This document shows positions 1-6,612 of a stretch of DNA of 14,677 nucleotides, piece after piece. The stretch covers positions 1 to 14,677 of the forward strand of contig MFHJ01000040.1 of NCBI GenBank assembly GCA_001778545.1, in the 5' to 3' direction. Under the pieces are notes generated by a model. The model was not told where the DNA came from. It made no database searches and saw only the letters and a program-made list of their open reading frames with translations. The stretch's first letter is position 1. Each line of letters opens with the position of its first letter. A program made the position numbers and the translations under genes. Source of the DNA: Candidatus Giovannonibacteria bacterium RIFCSPHIGHO2_02_43_16. Its GTDB lineage: Bacteria > Patescibacteriota > Minisyncoccia > JACPKW01 > UBA11713.

Positions 1-1
1 C

Positions 2-28
2 TTGACCGCTAAATTATTCGAGTATAGT
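2..28 (+). promoter_or_regulatory. Probable ftsZ promoter, near-leaderless
   Basis: A TTGACC box at 2-7 and a TATAGT box at 23-28 are separated by 15 nt, slightly short for a sigma-70 type promoter. Initiation about seven bases downstream of the -10 would fall near position 35, leaving only about 7 nt before the ATG at 42. No purine-rich SD sequence is visible there, only AGG in a weak context. The message may therefore be leaderless or nearly so. The window edge hides any upstream promoter or upstream cotranscribed gene. Confidence 0.45.
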
Positions 29-41
29 CTTAGGTATAACT

Positions 42-1154
42 ATGCCCCAGGTTAAGCCAGAATTTGAGACATCCGCCCGGCTCAAGGTAATAGGAGTCGG
101 GGGGTCGGGACAAAATGCCGTGGATCACATGATCCGCTCCAAAGTTAAGGGCGTTGATTTTATTTCTATAAATACGGACGCGCAGGATTTACATAATTCT
201 CTCTCCCAGAAAAAATTTCATATTGGGAAAGAAGTTACGCGAGGGCTTGGCGCCGGAATGAATCCGGAGCTTGGCAGAATGGCCGCGGAAGAATCCAAAA
301 GGGAAATCGAAGAAATGGTCCGCGGGGCAGATCTTATTTTTGTCACATGCGGTTTCGGTGGAGGAACTGGAACGGGTGCGGCGCCAATTGTCGCAGAGGT
401 TGCGAAAAATTTAGGCATATTGACAGTCGCGATTGTTACAAAACCATTTTCTTTTGAAGGGGACGTCAGAAAAAATATCGCGGAGGAGGGTTTGGTGCGT
501 TTGAGGAAAGCCGTTGACGCGATGATAGTAATTCCAAACGACCGCCTTTTGAGCATTGTCGAGAGGGATACATCTTTCTTGGCGGCGTTTGCTATGTGCG
601 ATGAAGTTTTAAGGCAGGCAGTTGAGGGTATCGCGGATTTGATAATAACGCCGGGCATAGTCAACGTTGATTTCGCGGACGTCAGGACTATTCTATTGAA
701 TTCAGGCTCAGCGATAATCGGAATCGGTGTCTCGCATGGGAAGTCAAGGGCACAGGAGGCGGCGCGTATGGCTGTCCACTCGCCTTTGCTCGAGGTTTCC
801 GCTGAAGGAGCCAAGGGCGTTTTGTTTACGATTTCCGGAAAAGACGACCTTTCTATGTGGGAGGTGCAGGAGGCGGCCAAAATCATTACGGAAAACGTGG
901 ATCGAGAGGCCAAGATCATATTCGGAGCGGTTCGCGACGAAAGATTAAAATCTGGGCAGGTAAAGGTTACTGTTATTGCCTCGGGCTTTCCCGTTGGCTT
1001 CGGCAGGAGCCCATCTTTATTTTCCGAGAGCTCTAAATCTGCTCGCGCCGAAAAAGACGGAACAAAAAACGAAGAGAATATTCAAAAACAGGAACCAGAG
1101 AGTTCCGAATGGGATTCGATCCCGGCATTCTTAAGGCGCTCGAAGAAACTCTAA
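42..1154 (+). CDS. ftsZ: Cell division protein FtsZ
   Basis: This is the tubulin-like GTPase that polymerises at mid-cell into the Z ring and recruits the division machinery. The 370-aa product is complete and near the usual length. The nucleotide-binding loop GVGGSGQN is at residues 18-25. The tubulin signature GGGTGTG is at 106-112, followed by AAPIVAEVAKNLG. The T7 loop NVDFADVRTIL, which completes the GTPase site of the neighbouring subunit, is present. A charged, low-complexity linker (about 320-352) leads to the conserved C-terminal tail WDSIPAFLRR, the docking peptide for membrane anchors such as FtsA or SepF. The residues before the G-box read CGF instead of the common AGM, a mild variation. 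The start at 42 is chosen because it gives the expected N-terminus and follows a promoter. The stop codon lies at the edge of the terminator hairpin, so ftsZ is probably the last gene of its transcript. Confidence 0.97.
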   Translation: MPQVKPEFETSARLKVIGVGGSGQNAVDHMIRSKVKGVDFISINTDAQDLHNSLSQKKFHIGKEVTRGLGAGMNPELGRMAAEESKREIEEMVRGADLIFVTCGFGGGTGTGAAPIVAEVAKNLGILTVAIVTKPFSFEGDVRKNIAEEGLVRLRKAVDAMIVIPNDRLLSIVERDTSFLAAFAMCDEVLRQAVEGIADLIITPGIVNVDFADVRTILLNSGSAIIGIGVSHGKSRAQEAARMAVHSPLLEVSAEGAKGVLFTISGKDDLSMWEVQEAAKIITENVDREAKIIFGAVRDERLKSGQVKVTVIASGFPVGFGRSPSLFSESSKSARAEKDGTKNEENIQKQEPESSEWDSIPAFLRRSKKL

Positions 1155-1190
1155 ATCAAAAATCGCTCCATTACGAGCGATTTTTGATTT
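1153..1190. terminator. Bidirectional hairpin terminator between ftsZ and rnpB
   Basis: Two perfectly complementary 16-nt arms (1153-1168 and 1175-1190) enclose the 6-nt loop CATTAC. The core is GATCGCTC-like GC pairs flanked by A-rich and T-rich runs, so either strand ends in a T-rich tract. It overlaps the ftsZ stop codon and lies immediately beyond the 3' end of the convergent rnpB gene. It can therefore serve both genes. Confidence 0.85.
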
Positions 1191-1577
1191 ATGGATACGT
1201 CTATAAGCCGAATTCTGTCCGTCCGACCTAAGTCGGACTGTGTGATCATTTATCTCGAATCTATCTTACGGTAGAAACTGAAGCGGCACTCCCACTCGAA
1301 ATTTCGAAATGTCGATATATCGAGAGAGCACGGCCTTGCACCAGGCAGGGTTTTCCACGCTCCGACCTTGCGTCCGGAGCGAATCCTTTTGAAGGACACT
1401 TTTCACCTTTCACCTCGATATTAATCGCGGTTAGTATTGTCTCTGTGGCACTTTCCGTCTTTGCTTATTATGGCAAAGCATGGCCGTTAGCCATTGCCAT
1501 TTTAAATTGGTGTTCGGACTTTCCTCCCGCGCCTAAAGCTTGCGCATTATGGCGGGGCGATCACCCAACGTATCTCC
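1191..1577 (-). ncRNA. rnpB: RNase P RNA (bacterial class A)
   Basis: This is the catalytic RNA of ribonuclease P, which removes 5' leaders from pre-tRNAs. Read on the minus strand, it has the conserved 5' block GGAGGAAAGTCCGAAC, the GTGCCACAGAGA segment, and GAGGTGAAAGGTG. It then has the L15 region CCTGGTGCAAGG, whose GGU can pair with the tRNA 3' CCA, then GATAAATGATCAC and the terminal ACAGAATTCGGCTTAT. The 5' GATACGT (1574-1568) pairs with the 3' ACGTATC (1199-1193) to close helix P1, which fixes both ends to within a few bases. A 7-bp stem GTCCGAC/GTCGGAC at 1222-1239 is a peripheral variable helix. A strong promoter lies directly upstream and a shared terminator downstream. Both tRNA genes in this window lack an encoded CCA. 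Confidence 0.96.
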
Positions 1578-1581
1578 GCTC

Positions 1582-1609
1582 ATTATACTCAAGTTTATCC
1601 CGATGTCAA
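1582..1609 (-). promoter_or_regulatory. rnpB promoter (TTGACA-16-TATAAT)
   Basis: On the minus strand a perfect TTGACA (1609-1604) is followed after 16 nt by a perfect TATAAT (1587-1582), about 5-8 nt before the inferred RNase P RNA 5' end. It is the best consensus promoter in the window, as expected for an abundant RNA. The TGA in the -35 box is also the stop codon of the upstream MerR-type gene. Confidence 0.9.
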
Positions 1610-1818
1610 CTTTTCTTGCTTTTATTGTATTTTCTCTTTCGGATTTCCCTGAATTTTTGGAGCACGCTTATTTTGTATAATCTGTAATTGTTTCTCGGAT
1701 CCCGCGCGCACGAAAGTTTCTTATTTTTTTCCCAGAACCGCAATGTTTCAGGGCTGACTCCAAGAAAAACTGCGGCATCTTTTATCTTCAGATATACACT
1801 CGACACCTTCTTAAGCAT
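1606..1818 (-). CDS. Small MerR-type helix-turn-helix protein
   Basis: The 70-aa product is essentially one winged helix-turn-helix DNA-binding domain of the MerR/excisionase type. The segment YLKIKDAAVFLGVSPETLR (residues about 9-27) matches the MerR recognition helix pattern. It is followed by FWEKNKKLSCARDP and NNYRLYKISVL, the usual wing that ends in a YR(L/I)Y motif. A basic tail, KRKYNKSKKS, closes the protein. The dimerisation coiled coil and effector-binding region of full MerR regulators are absent, so it is an orphan DNA-binding module; its targets are unknown. The start at ATG 1818 precedes the domain closely. It is divergent from the O-antigen-ligase-like gene across 47 bp, which makes that shared promoter region an obvious candidate target. 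Its TGA stop lies within the rnpB -35 box, so transcription through it would enter rnpB. Confidence 0.8.
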   Translation of the reverse strand: MLKKVSSVYLKIKDAAVFLGVSPETLRFWEKNKKLSCARDPRNNYRLYKISVLQKFREIRKRKYNKSKKS

Positions 1819-1865
1819 TATTTAAAATTATGTTATTATTTGCCTATTATCGTTAATAAAATTCT
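1819..1865. promoter_or_regulatory. AT-rich divergent promoter region
   Basis: This 47-bp gap between two divergent starts is very A+T rich. On the minus strand TTAACG and CATAAT are spaced by 18 nt and would start transcription a few bases before the MerR-type ATG. On the plus strand TATTAT at 1845-1850 would start transcription about 9 nt before the ATG at 1866. No SD sequence is visible for either gene, so both could be leaderless or nearly so. The box assignments are tentative. Confidence 0.4.
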
Positions 1866-4166
1866 ATGTTAGAAAGATTTAGAGAACAAGTGGCGGGCTT
1901 TGGTTCCAATGCCAGCGAGTGGTTATTTTATGTCCTTACTTTTATTTTCCCGTTCTTTGTCTTGCCGTATACCGTTTTTCCAGTAGCCCTTAGCAAAAGC
2001 TACTTGGTTTATTTCGGAGTCCTAATAATCGGCATTATATATTTTATCTCCGCTCTTCAGTCAGGGGGAATAAAGATTCCTAAAAGCCTTATTGGAGTTT
2101 TTCTTTTGGTTTTTATCGCGAGCGTCGCGGTTTCGGGCCTTATTTCGAAATCCACGCACGTTTCTTTTTCGGGGATAGGTTCCGAGCCGGGGACACTTTC
2201 CGCGATTGGCATTTTCGCCCTGACGCTGATTTTCGCATTTTTGATAATTGATTCAGAGGAAAAAACTTTCAGGACGATCTTGGCGCTCTTAGGATCTTTC
2301 CTGGTTCTGGCTATTTTCCAGATTTTCCAAACATTATTGAAAGTTCCTCTTTGGTCTTTGGTCGGCGGCGCGGCAACCGCTAATTTATTTGGATCGTGGA
2401 ACGAGCTCGGTATTTTTTCCGGCCTTGTGGTTTTACTTTCCTCAATTTTTCTCGAATTTCTCCCAAGATCTTATCTCAAAACAGCGCTATGGGTCATCTT
2501 GATTTCATCGCTGATACTGACCGCGCTTGTTAATCTTAGCCTTGTTTGGTGGACGCTTTCCGGGATACTGATCGTTCTGCTTGCGTATCATTATTCCCAA
2601 GGCAGAGGCACATCTAATATTTTTCGGGTAACTTTTGCAATCTTGCTCATCTCTCTCGTAATGCTGTTTTCCGGCAAGCTTATAGGCGATATCGGAGATC
2701 AGCTTAAGATACAATTCATTGAAGTTCGCCCGAATCTTGAGTTTACGCTTAAAACAGCGGCTGGCTCGCTATCAGAGAACGCGGCTTTCGGCTACGGCCC
2801 AAATACTTTTGCGTATGCGTGGGCTAAGCACAGGCCTCTGGAAATTCTGTCCACGCCTTTTTGGCAGGCAAGATTCAATGCTGGATATGGTTTTGTCCCA
2901 ACAATTCTTGTTACAACCGGGCTTGTCGGCACCCTTTCGCTTTTGGTTTTTCTTGGGTTCCTTCTTTATTACGGCTTTAAAGGGCTGGTGAAATCGACTC
3001 CTTCTTCTTCTTTTCTAATTTTGGCGACGTTCGGAGGATCTTTGTATATGTGGGTTTTCGCATTTCTTTATGCTGGAGGTTTCGCGCTAATATTCCCAAC
3101 CTTCCTCTTGACCGGATTATTTCTTGGGCTCGCGATGCAGAATGGTATTCTGGAAAAATTTGAAATATCCCTCTTTGAAAGATCAATTGCTGGTTTTGTG
3201 GGAGCGCTTCTTCTAATATTCTTCATTGTTCTCGGCGCATCATGGGTATCGATACTGGCCCAAAAATATTATGCTTCAATTTTATATGGGGAAGGGGTTA
3301 AATACGCGAATGCCGGAGATTTGGATAACGCTGGCGACGCGTTTACAAGAACGATTAAATTTGACAAGCGCGATATGTACTTGCGAGGATATGCCGATCT
3401 GGGATTGCTAAAACTCCAAAGGATCGTTGATTCATCCGCGACAGATGAGGAAAAAAGGACCCAATTTCAAAGCGTTCTGACAGATACAATTGATAAGGCG
3501 CAAGAAGCAAGCAACATCAACCCAATCGACTCATTGAACTGGATGAATTTGGGCAAAGTTTACGAAGCCGTTATTCCATTCCGGATCCAGGGGGTAATTG
3601 AATTAGCGCAAAACGCTTATGCTAAAGCGGCGGAAACCGCGCAGACAAACCCAGAAGCATATCTTGCGGGGGCCCGCGTAGAAATTCTTAAAAATGACTT
3701 GTCTAAGGCGAAGGAATTTTTGGATAAGGCGATAGATATAAAAAAAGATTATGCTGAGGCGCATTTCTTGAGCGCGCAGATTGACGCGACAAGAGGAAAT
3801 ATCGCAGGCGCCATTAAGAGCGCTGAAAATACCGCTTATCTTGCCCCAAATGATGTTGGCGTTCTTTTCCAGCTCGGATTGCTTTATTACCAAAATGCGC
3901 AGTTGGCAGAATCTCAGATTGTTTTGGAGCGAGCAGTAAGCATTATTCCTAGCTACTCCAATGCGCGCTATTTTCTCGGCCTTATATACGCGAAACAAGG
4001 GAACAAGAATAAAGCCTTGGAGCATTTTCTGAAGATAGAAGAATTAAATCCAACTAACACAGAAGTTAAAAAAATAATCGCAAATCTGTCCGCCGGCAAG
4101 GATCCCCTTTTCGAAATCGCTCCTCCGGCTCCCGAGAAAAGACCGAGCGTCCCAGTTAAGCAATAA
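1866..4166 (+). CDS. O-antigen-ligase-like (Wzy_C type) membrane protein with C-terminal TPR repeats
   Basis: The 766-aa product has two parts. Residues about 15-465 are highly hydrophobic, with a dozen or so membrane helices. Around residues 300-345 is a long extracytoplasmic loop with SENAAFGYGPNTFAYAW and NAGYGFVPTILVTTGLVG, the pattern seen in O-antigen ligases and polymerases of the Wzy_C family. Residues about 475-745 form a helical tail with several tetratricopeptide units, for example SLNWMNLGKVYEA, AYLAGARVEILKNDLSKAK, VLFQLGLLYYQNAQLAESQ and ARYFLGLIYAKQGNKNKAL. A proline-rich end follows. The family joins lipid-linked glycans to an acceptor lipid or protein; the TPR tail probably binds a partner or substrate. 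I infer a role in surface glycan or glycoprotein assembly; the exact substrate cannot be told. Its stop TAA shares one base with the murJ start, so the two are probably translationally coupled. The start has no clear SD. Confidence 0.82.
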   Translation: MLERFREQVAGFGSNASEWLFYVLTFIFPFFVLPYTVFPVALSKSYLVYFGVLIIGIIYFISALQSGGIKIPKSLIGVFLLVFIASVAVSGLISKSTHVSFSGIGSEPGTLSAIGIFALTLIFAFLIIDSEEKTFRTILALLGSFLVLAIFQIFQTLLKVPLWSLVGGAATANLFGSWNELGIFSGLVVLLSSIFLEFLPRSYLKTALWVILISSLILTALVNLSLVWWTLSGILIVLLAYHYSQGRGTSNIFRVTFAILLISLVMLFSGKLIGDIGDQLKIQFIEVRPNLEFTLKTAAGSLSENAAFGYGPNTFAYAWAKHRPLEILSTPFWQARFNAGYGFVPTILVTTGLVGTLSLLVFLGFLLYYGFKGLVKSTPSSSFLILATFGGSLYMWVFAFLYAGGFALIFPTFLLTGLFLGLAMQNGILEKFEISLFERSIAGFVGALLLIFFIVLGASWVSILAQKYYASILYGEGVKYANAGDLDNAGDAFTRTIKFDKRDMYLRGYADLGLLKLQRIVDSSATDEEKRTQFQSVLTDTIDKAQEASNINPIDSLNWMNLGKVYEAVIPFRIQGVIELAQNAYAKAAETAQTNPEAYLAGARVEILKNDLSKAKEFLDKAIDIKKDYAEAHFLSAQIDATRGNIAGAIKSAENTAYLAPNDVGVLFQLGLLYYQNAQLAESQIVLERAVSIIPSYSNARYFLGLIYAKQGNKNKALEHFLKIEELNPTNTEVKKIIANLSAGKDPLFEIAPPAPEKRPSVPVKQ

Positions 4167-5854
4167 TGGTGAATTATCTCCTTTCTATATTCGGAAGTGA
4201 GCTAAAAAGCGTCACTCAGGGCGCTGCTGTATTGGCGATCGCCGGATTATTGGCCGATATCCTGTCTCTTTTCAGGGACCGTTTGCTTGCCGCCGACTTC
4301 GGCGCCTCTAGAGCCCTCGATATCTATTACGCGTCGTTTAGGATTCCGGACCTTATTTATACAATTTCTCTTTTCTTCGCTGCCTCCACAGCTCTCATTC
4401 CAGTCCTGCTTAAAAAATTCTCTGAAGATAACAAGGAAGCTGAAAAATTTTTCGGAAATATTTTTTCGCTTTTTTTTGTCGGCACGAGTTTCTTTGTAGT
4501 TGTAGCTTATTTCTTAATGCCAATATTAGTGCCGTATTTCGCGCCCGGCTTTTCTGGAGAGGAACAGGCGTCAACGATCAATTTATCTCGAATTCTTCTT
4601 TTGTCCCCGCTCCTTCTAGGCCTTTCTAATCTCGCCTCATCGGTTGTTCAATCATTCCGCAGGTTTTATATATATGCCGTGTCTCCTCTTTTTTATAATT
4701 TAGGGATTATTATAGGCATTTTATTCTTAATGCCAAAATTCGGCTTATACGGCATAGTTTGGGGAGTTGTTCTGGGCGCTTTAATGCATCTTGCAATACA
4801 ATTGCCCACTGTTTTTTCTCTAGGTTTCTCGATCGCGCCGCGCTTCCCAAGAGTTTCAGGCGATGTTATCGAGTCTCTAAAACTTTCTTTTCCGAGGACT
4901 CTCGGCCTCTCATTGAACCAGATTGTCGTGAGCGTGATTACGGCGATGGCAAGCACCCTAGGACCCGGGGCAGTGTCTGTTTTTAATTTCGCGGCCAATC
5001 TCCAATCGGTTCCTCTCTCCGTGATTGGCCTTTCATATTCAGTTTCCGCTTTCCCGACCATGGCCGCTCTGTATGTTAAGAACGGCACCAAAGATTTTCT
5101 TGATCATTTTTCGCTCGCTTTAAGACATATCTTATTTTGGTCTCTGCCGGCAACCATTTTGTTCATTGTGCTCCGCGCGCAGATAGTGCGCGTTGTTTTG
5201 GGCGCGGGCGCCTTTTCGTGGATGGATACTCGCCTCACGGCTGCCGCCTTGCTTCTTCTTTCCCTTTCAATATTATCTCAAGGCCTCTTGATGCTTTATA
5301 TCCGGGCGTTTTACGCTTCGGGACATACTTATCTTCCGGTCATTATGAATTTCTTTTCATCTGTCGCGAGTATCGCGTCGGCATGGTGGCTTTTAAATCT
5401 TTTTAAAAATTCTTTTCTTTTCAGAGATTTATTTTTATCCTGGCTTCGCGTAGCGGATATTTCTGAAGGGGGAGTATTGGTTCTGCCTTTAGCGATTTCG
5501 CTCGGGAGCGCCGTAAATTTACTTCTGCTTGCGATATATTTCAGAAAAACTTTCGAAATTCGCGATATTTCCTCAAAGATAAGCAGATCGTTGCGGGATT
5601 CCGTGATTTCAAGCGCTGTTTTGGGGGCGGTGGCTTATTATTCTCTAAGGATTCTTGCGCGATTTTTTGATCTCGATACCTTTATCGGAATTTTTATGCA
5701 GGGATTTTTTGCGGGAATTTTTGGCATAATTTCTGGAGCGATTATCTTAGCGCTCCTAAAGAACCAGGAATTTTCCGAATTCTACGACGCGTTCCGCGAC
5801 CGTTTCTGGAAGAAACTTTTTATCGTCGCTTCCGAACCGGAAAAATTGCCTTGA
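4166..5854 (+). CDS. murJ: Lipid II flippase MurJ (MviN family)
   Basis: This is an integral membrane protein of the MOP superfamily that moves undecaprenyl-linked peptidoglycan precursor (lipid II) across the cytoplasmic membrane. The 562-aa product is somewhat longer than the E. coli protein and hydrophobic throughout, compatible with about 14 membrane helices. The N-terminal signature is clear: RDRLLAADFGASRALDIYY followed by FRIPDLIYTISLFFAAS. The latter matches the MurJ block in which conserved Arg and Asp residues line the central cavity. The motif ALIPVLLKKF and the loop PYFAPGF are also typical. The ATG uses the last base of the preceding TAA, which supports coupling to the O-antigen-ligase-like gene. 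Both proteins handle polyprenyl-linked glycans. It ends in TGA one base before the REP repeats at 5856, which belong to the next unit. Confidence 0.95.
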   Translation: MVNYLLSIFGSELKSVTQGAAVLAIAGLLADILSLFRDRLLAADFGASRALDIYYASFRIPDLIYTISLFFAASTALIPVLLKKFSEDNKEAEKFFGNIFSLFFVGTSFFVVVAYFLMPILVPYFAPGFSGEEQASTINLSRILLLSPLLLGLSNLASSVVQSFRRFYIYAVSPLFYNLGIIIGILFLMPKFGLYGIVWGVVLGALMHLAIQLPTVFSLGFSIAPRFPRVSGDVIESLKLSFPRTLGLSLNQIVVSVITAMASTLGPGAVSVFNFAANLQSVPLSVIGLSYSVSAFPTMAALYVKNGTKDFLDHFSLALRHILFWSLPATILFIVLRAQIVRVVLGAGAFSWMDTRLTAAALLLLSLSILSQGLLMLYIRAFYASGHTYLPVIMNFFSSVASIASAWWLLNLFKNSFLFRDLFLSWLRVADISEGGVLVLPLAISLGSAVNLLLLAIYFRKTFEIRDISSKISRSLRDSVISSAVLGAVAYYSLRILARFFDLDTFIGIFMQGFFAGIFGIISGAIILALLKNQEFSEFYDAFRDRFWKKLFIVASEPEKLP

Positions 5855-5855
5855 T

Positions 5856-5883
5856 AAATGTCCGACACTAAATGTCCGACACT
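5856..5883. repeat. Tandem 14-nt direct repeat, AAATGTCCGACACT x2
   Basis: Two identical, abutting 14-nt copies lie at 5856-5869 and 5870-5883. The first 13 nt recur in the same orientation at 6564-6576 as the left arm of the right-hand hairpin. The tandem copy could be a REP half-site duplicated by the neighbouring transposase or by slippage. Confidence 0.9.
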
Positions 5884-5898
5884 CGGTGTTGACCATTT
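5870..5898. repeat. Left REP-like imperfect hairpin
   Basis: The arm AAATGTCCGACAC (5870-5882) faces GTGTTGACCATTT (5886-5898) across the loop TCG. Pairing covers the outer five and inner six positions, including one G-T, and leaves a 2-nt internal mismatch. The 3' arm contains TTGACC (5889-5894), a likely -35 box for the transposase gene, so the mismatch may reflect selection for the promoter or decay of the palindrome. Confidence 0.8.
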
Positions 5899-5916
5899 TG
5901 GGGTATAGAGTAATAT
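5889..5916 (+). promoter_or_regulatory. Probable RAYT promoter inside the left REP hairpin
   Basis: TTGACC at 5889-5894 is followed after 16 nt by TAATAT at 5911-5916. Transcription would begin at or next to the ATG at 5923, making the message leaderless. Other -10-like strings nearby (TATAGA at 5904, TATAAT at 5916) have poor spacing to this -35, so the -10 assignment is uncertain. Confidence 0.45.
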
Positions 5917-5922
5917 ATAATT

Positions 5923-6612
5923 ATGCGGAAAGTATTGTTTGCGAATAATCAGATTTATCATATCTTCAACCGTGGAACGGAGAAAAGGAGAATATTTATT
6001 TCGAATAAAGATTTCGAGAGGTTTTTAATAAATATGAAGATTTTTAATGACCCTGATGTCGGACAACATCACCTAGGACGTTTTGATATTAAACACCCAA
6101 AATTAAGTAAGCCACTCGAAGATCCTCTAGTCGATGTCTTGTGTTATTGTTTAATGCCGAATCATTATCATCTCTTGCTTCGGCAAAAAGTTGAGAATGG
6201 GATTTCGAAATACCTTCACAGATTACAAATGGGATATGCAAAATATTTTAATACTTTGCACGATAGGTCAGGTAACTTATTTCAAGGATCTTTTAAAGTC
6301 GTTGAAATAAATAAGGGCAATCAGTTTAAATATATACCTCTATATATTCATATGAATCCTCTTGATCTAGTGGAGGGTGGATGGAAAGAAAACGGGATCA
6401 AGGATTTAAAAAAGGGCTTGAATTTTTTAAAGAATTATAGATGGTCCAGCCTGAGAAATTATATGGGAGAGAAAAGGACAGCATACTTAAACGCGAACAT
6501 CATTTCTGAATTATACGATCCCAGTGATTGGGAAGAAGAAATTAAAAGTTTTCTTAATTCCTCAAATGTCCGACACCGAGTGTCGGACATTGTGGGTGAT
6601 ATTTATGAGTGA
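5923..6612 (+). CDS. REP-associated tyrosine transposase (RAYT, Y1 HUH family)
   Basis: The 229-aa product belongs to the IS200-like Y1 single-strand DNA transposases. The N-terminal YHIFNRGTEKRRIF matches the family opening YH(I/V)xNRG. The metal-binding HUH motif is MPNHYHLLL with His81 and His83. NLFQGSFK and YIHMNP are also conserved; Tyr141 in YIHMNP is the likely nucleophile, judged by spacing and context. RWSSLRNY is the usual near-C-terminal motif. Such enzymes nick and join single-stranded REP hairpins, and cognate hairpins flank this gene. All key residues are present, so it may be active. The last residues (about VRHRVSDIVG) are encoded by the right-hand REP hairpin itself, and the TGA stop overlaps the lepA start by 8 bases (ATGAGTGA). 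The gene is more A+T rich than murJ and lepA, consistent with transfer. Confidence 0.92.
   Translation: MRKVLFANNQIYHIFNRGTEKRRIFISNKDFERFLINMKIFNDPDVGQHHLGRFDIKHPKLSKPLEDPLVDVLCYCLMPNHYHLLLRQKVENGISKYLHRLQMGYAKYFNTLHDRSGNLFQGSFKVVEINKGNQFKYIPLYIHMNPLDLVEGGWKENGIKDLKKGLNFLKNYRWSSLRNYMGEKRTAYLNANIISELYDPSDWEEEIKSFLNSSNVRHRVSDIVGDIYE
6565..6591. repeat. Right REP hairpin, perfect 12-bp stem
   Basis: Arms AATGTCCGACAC (6565-6576) and GTGTCGGACATT (6580-6591) are perfectly complementary around the 3-nt loop CGA. The hairpin is inside the 3' end of the transposase gene and ends 13 nt before the lepA ATG, so in RNA it would sit just upstream of the lepA initiation region. Confidence 0.93.

Larger units (their letters stand above)
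5856..6591. mobile_element. RAYT/REP unit (IS200-like), hairpin ends
   Basis: The segment has a Y1 HUH transposase gene bounded by REP-like hairpins that share the arm AAATGTCCGACAC. On the left are two tandem copies (5856-5883), the second forming an imperfect hairpin. On the right is a perfect hairpin (6565-6591). It sits exactly between the murJ stop and the lepA start, and is visibly more A+T rich than its neighbours. This matches REP-associated tyrosine transposase (RAYT) loci, where the enzyme acts on its own palindromes, usually without the whole unit being a frequently moving insertion sequence. The true element borders cannot be fixed from a single copy. Confidence 0.75.

Noticed and set aside
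218..919. 233-aa minus-strand frame opposite ftsZ
   Set aside because: Shadow of the ftsZ codons, with no recognisable domain and low-complexity Ser/Ala composition.
1222..1239. REP copy related to the TGTCCGACA repeats
   Set aside because: GTCCGAC/GTCGGAC here is a helix of RNase P RNA and lacks the flanking AAAT bases; the similarity is probably chance.
1445..1687. 80-aa plus-strand frame
   Set aside because: It lies antisense to the RNase P RNA gene and its promoter; the RNA explains the conservation and there is no domain in the frame.
3603..4025. 140-aa minus-strand frame opposite the TPR region
   Set aside because: Shadow frame with no domain; the TPR reading on the plus strand is clear.
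4693..5091. 132-aa minus-strand frame opposite murJ
   Set aside because: Shadow of murJ; composition and lack of motifs argue against a gene.
5856..5883. Start of a CRISPR array
   Set aside because: The two 14-nt repeats abut with no spacer and match the REP hairpin arm.
6524..6604. Extended N-terminus of LepA
   Set aside because: The extra 27 residues come from the transposase 3' end and REP hairpin in another frame; the family start is at 6605.
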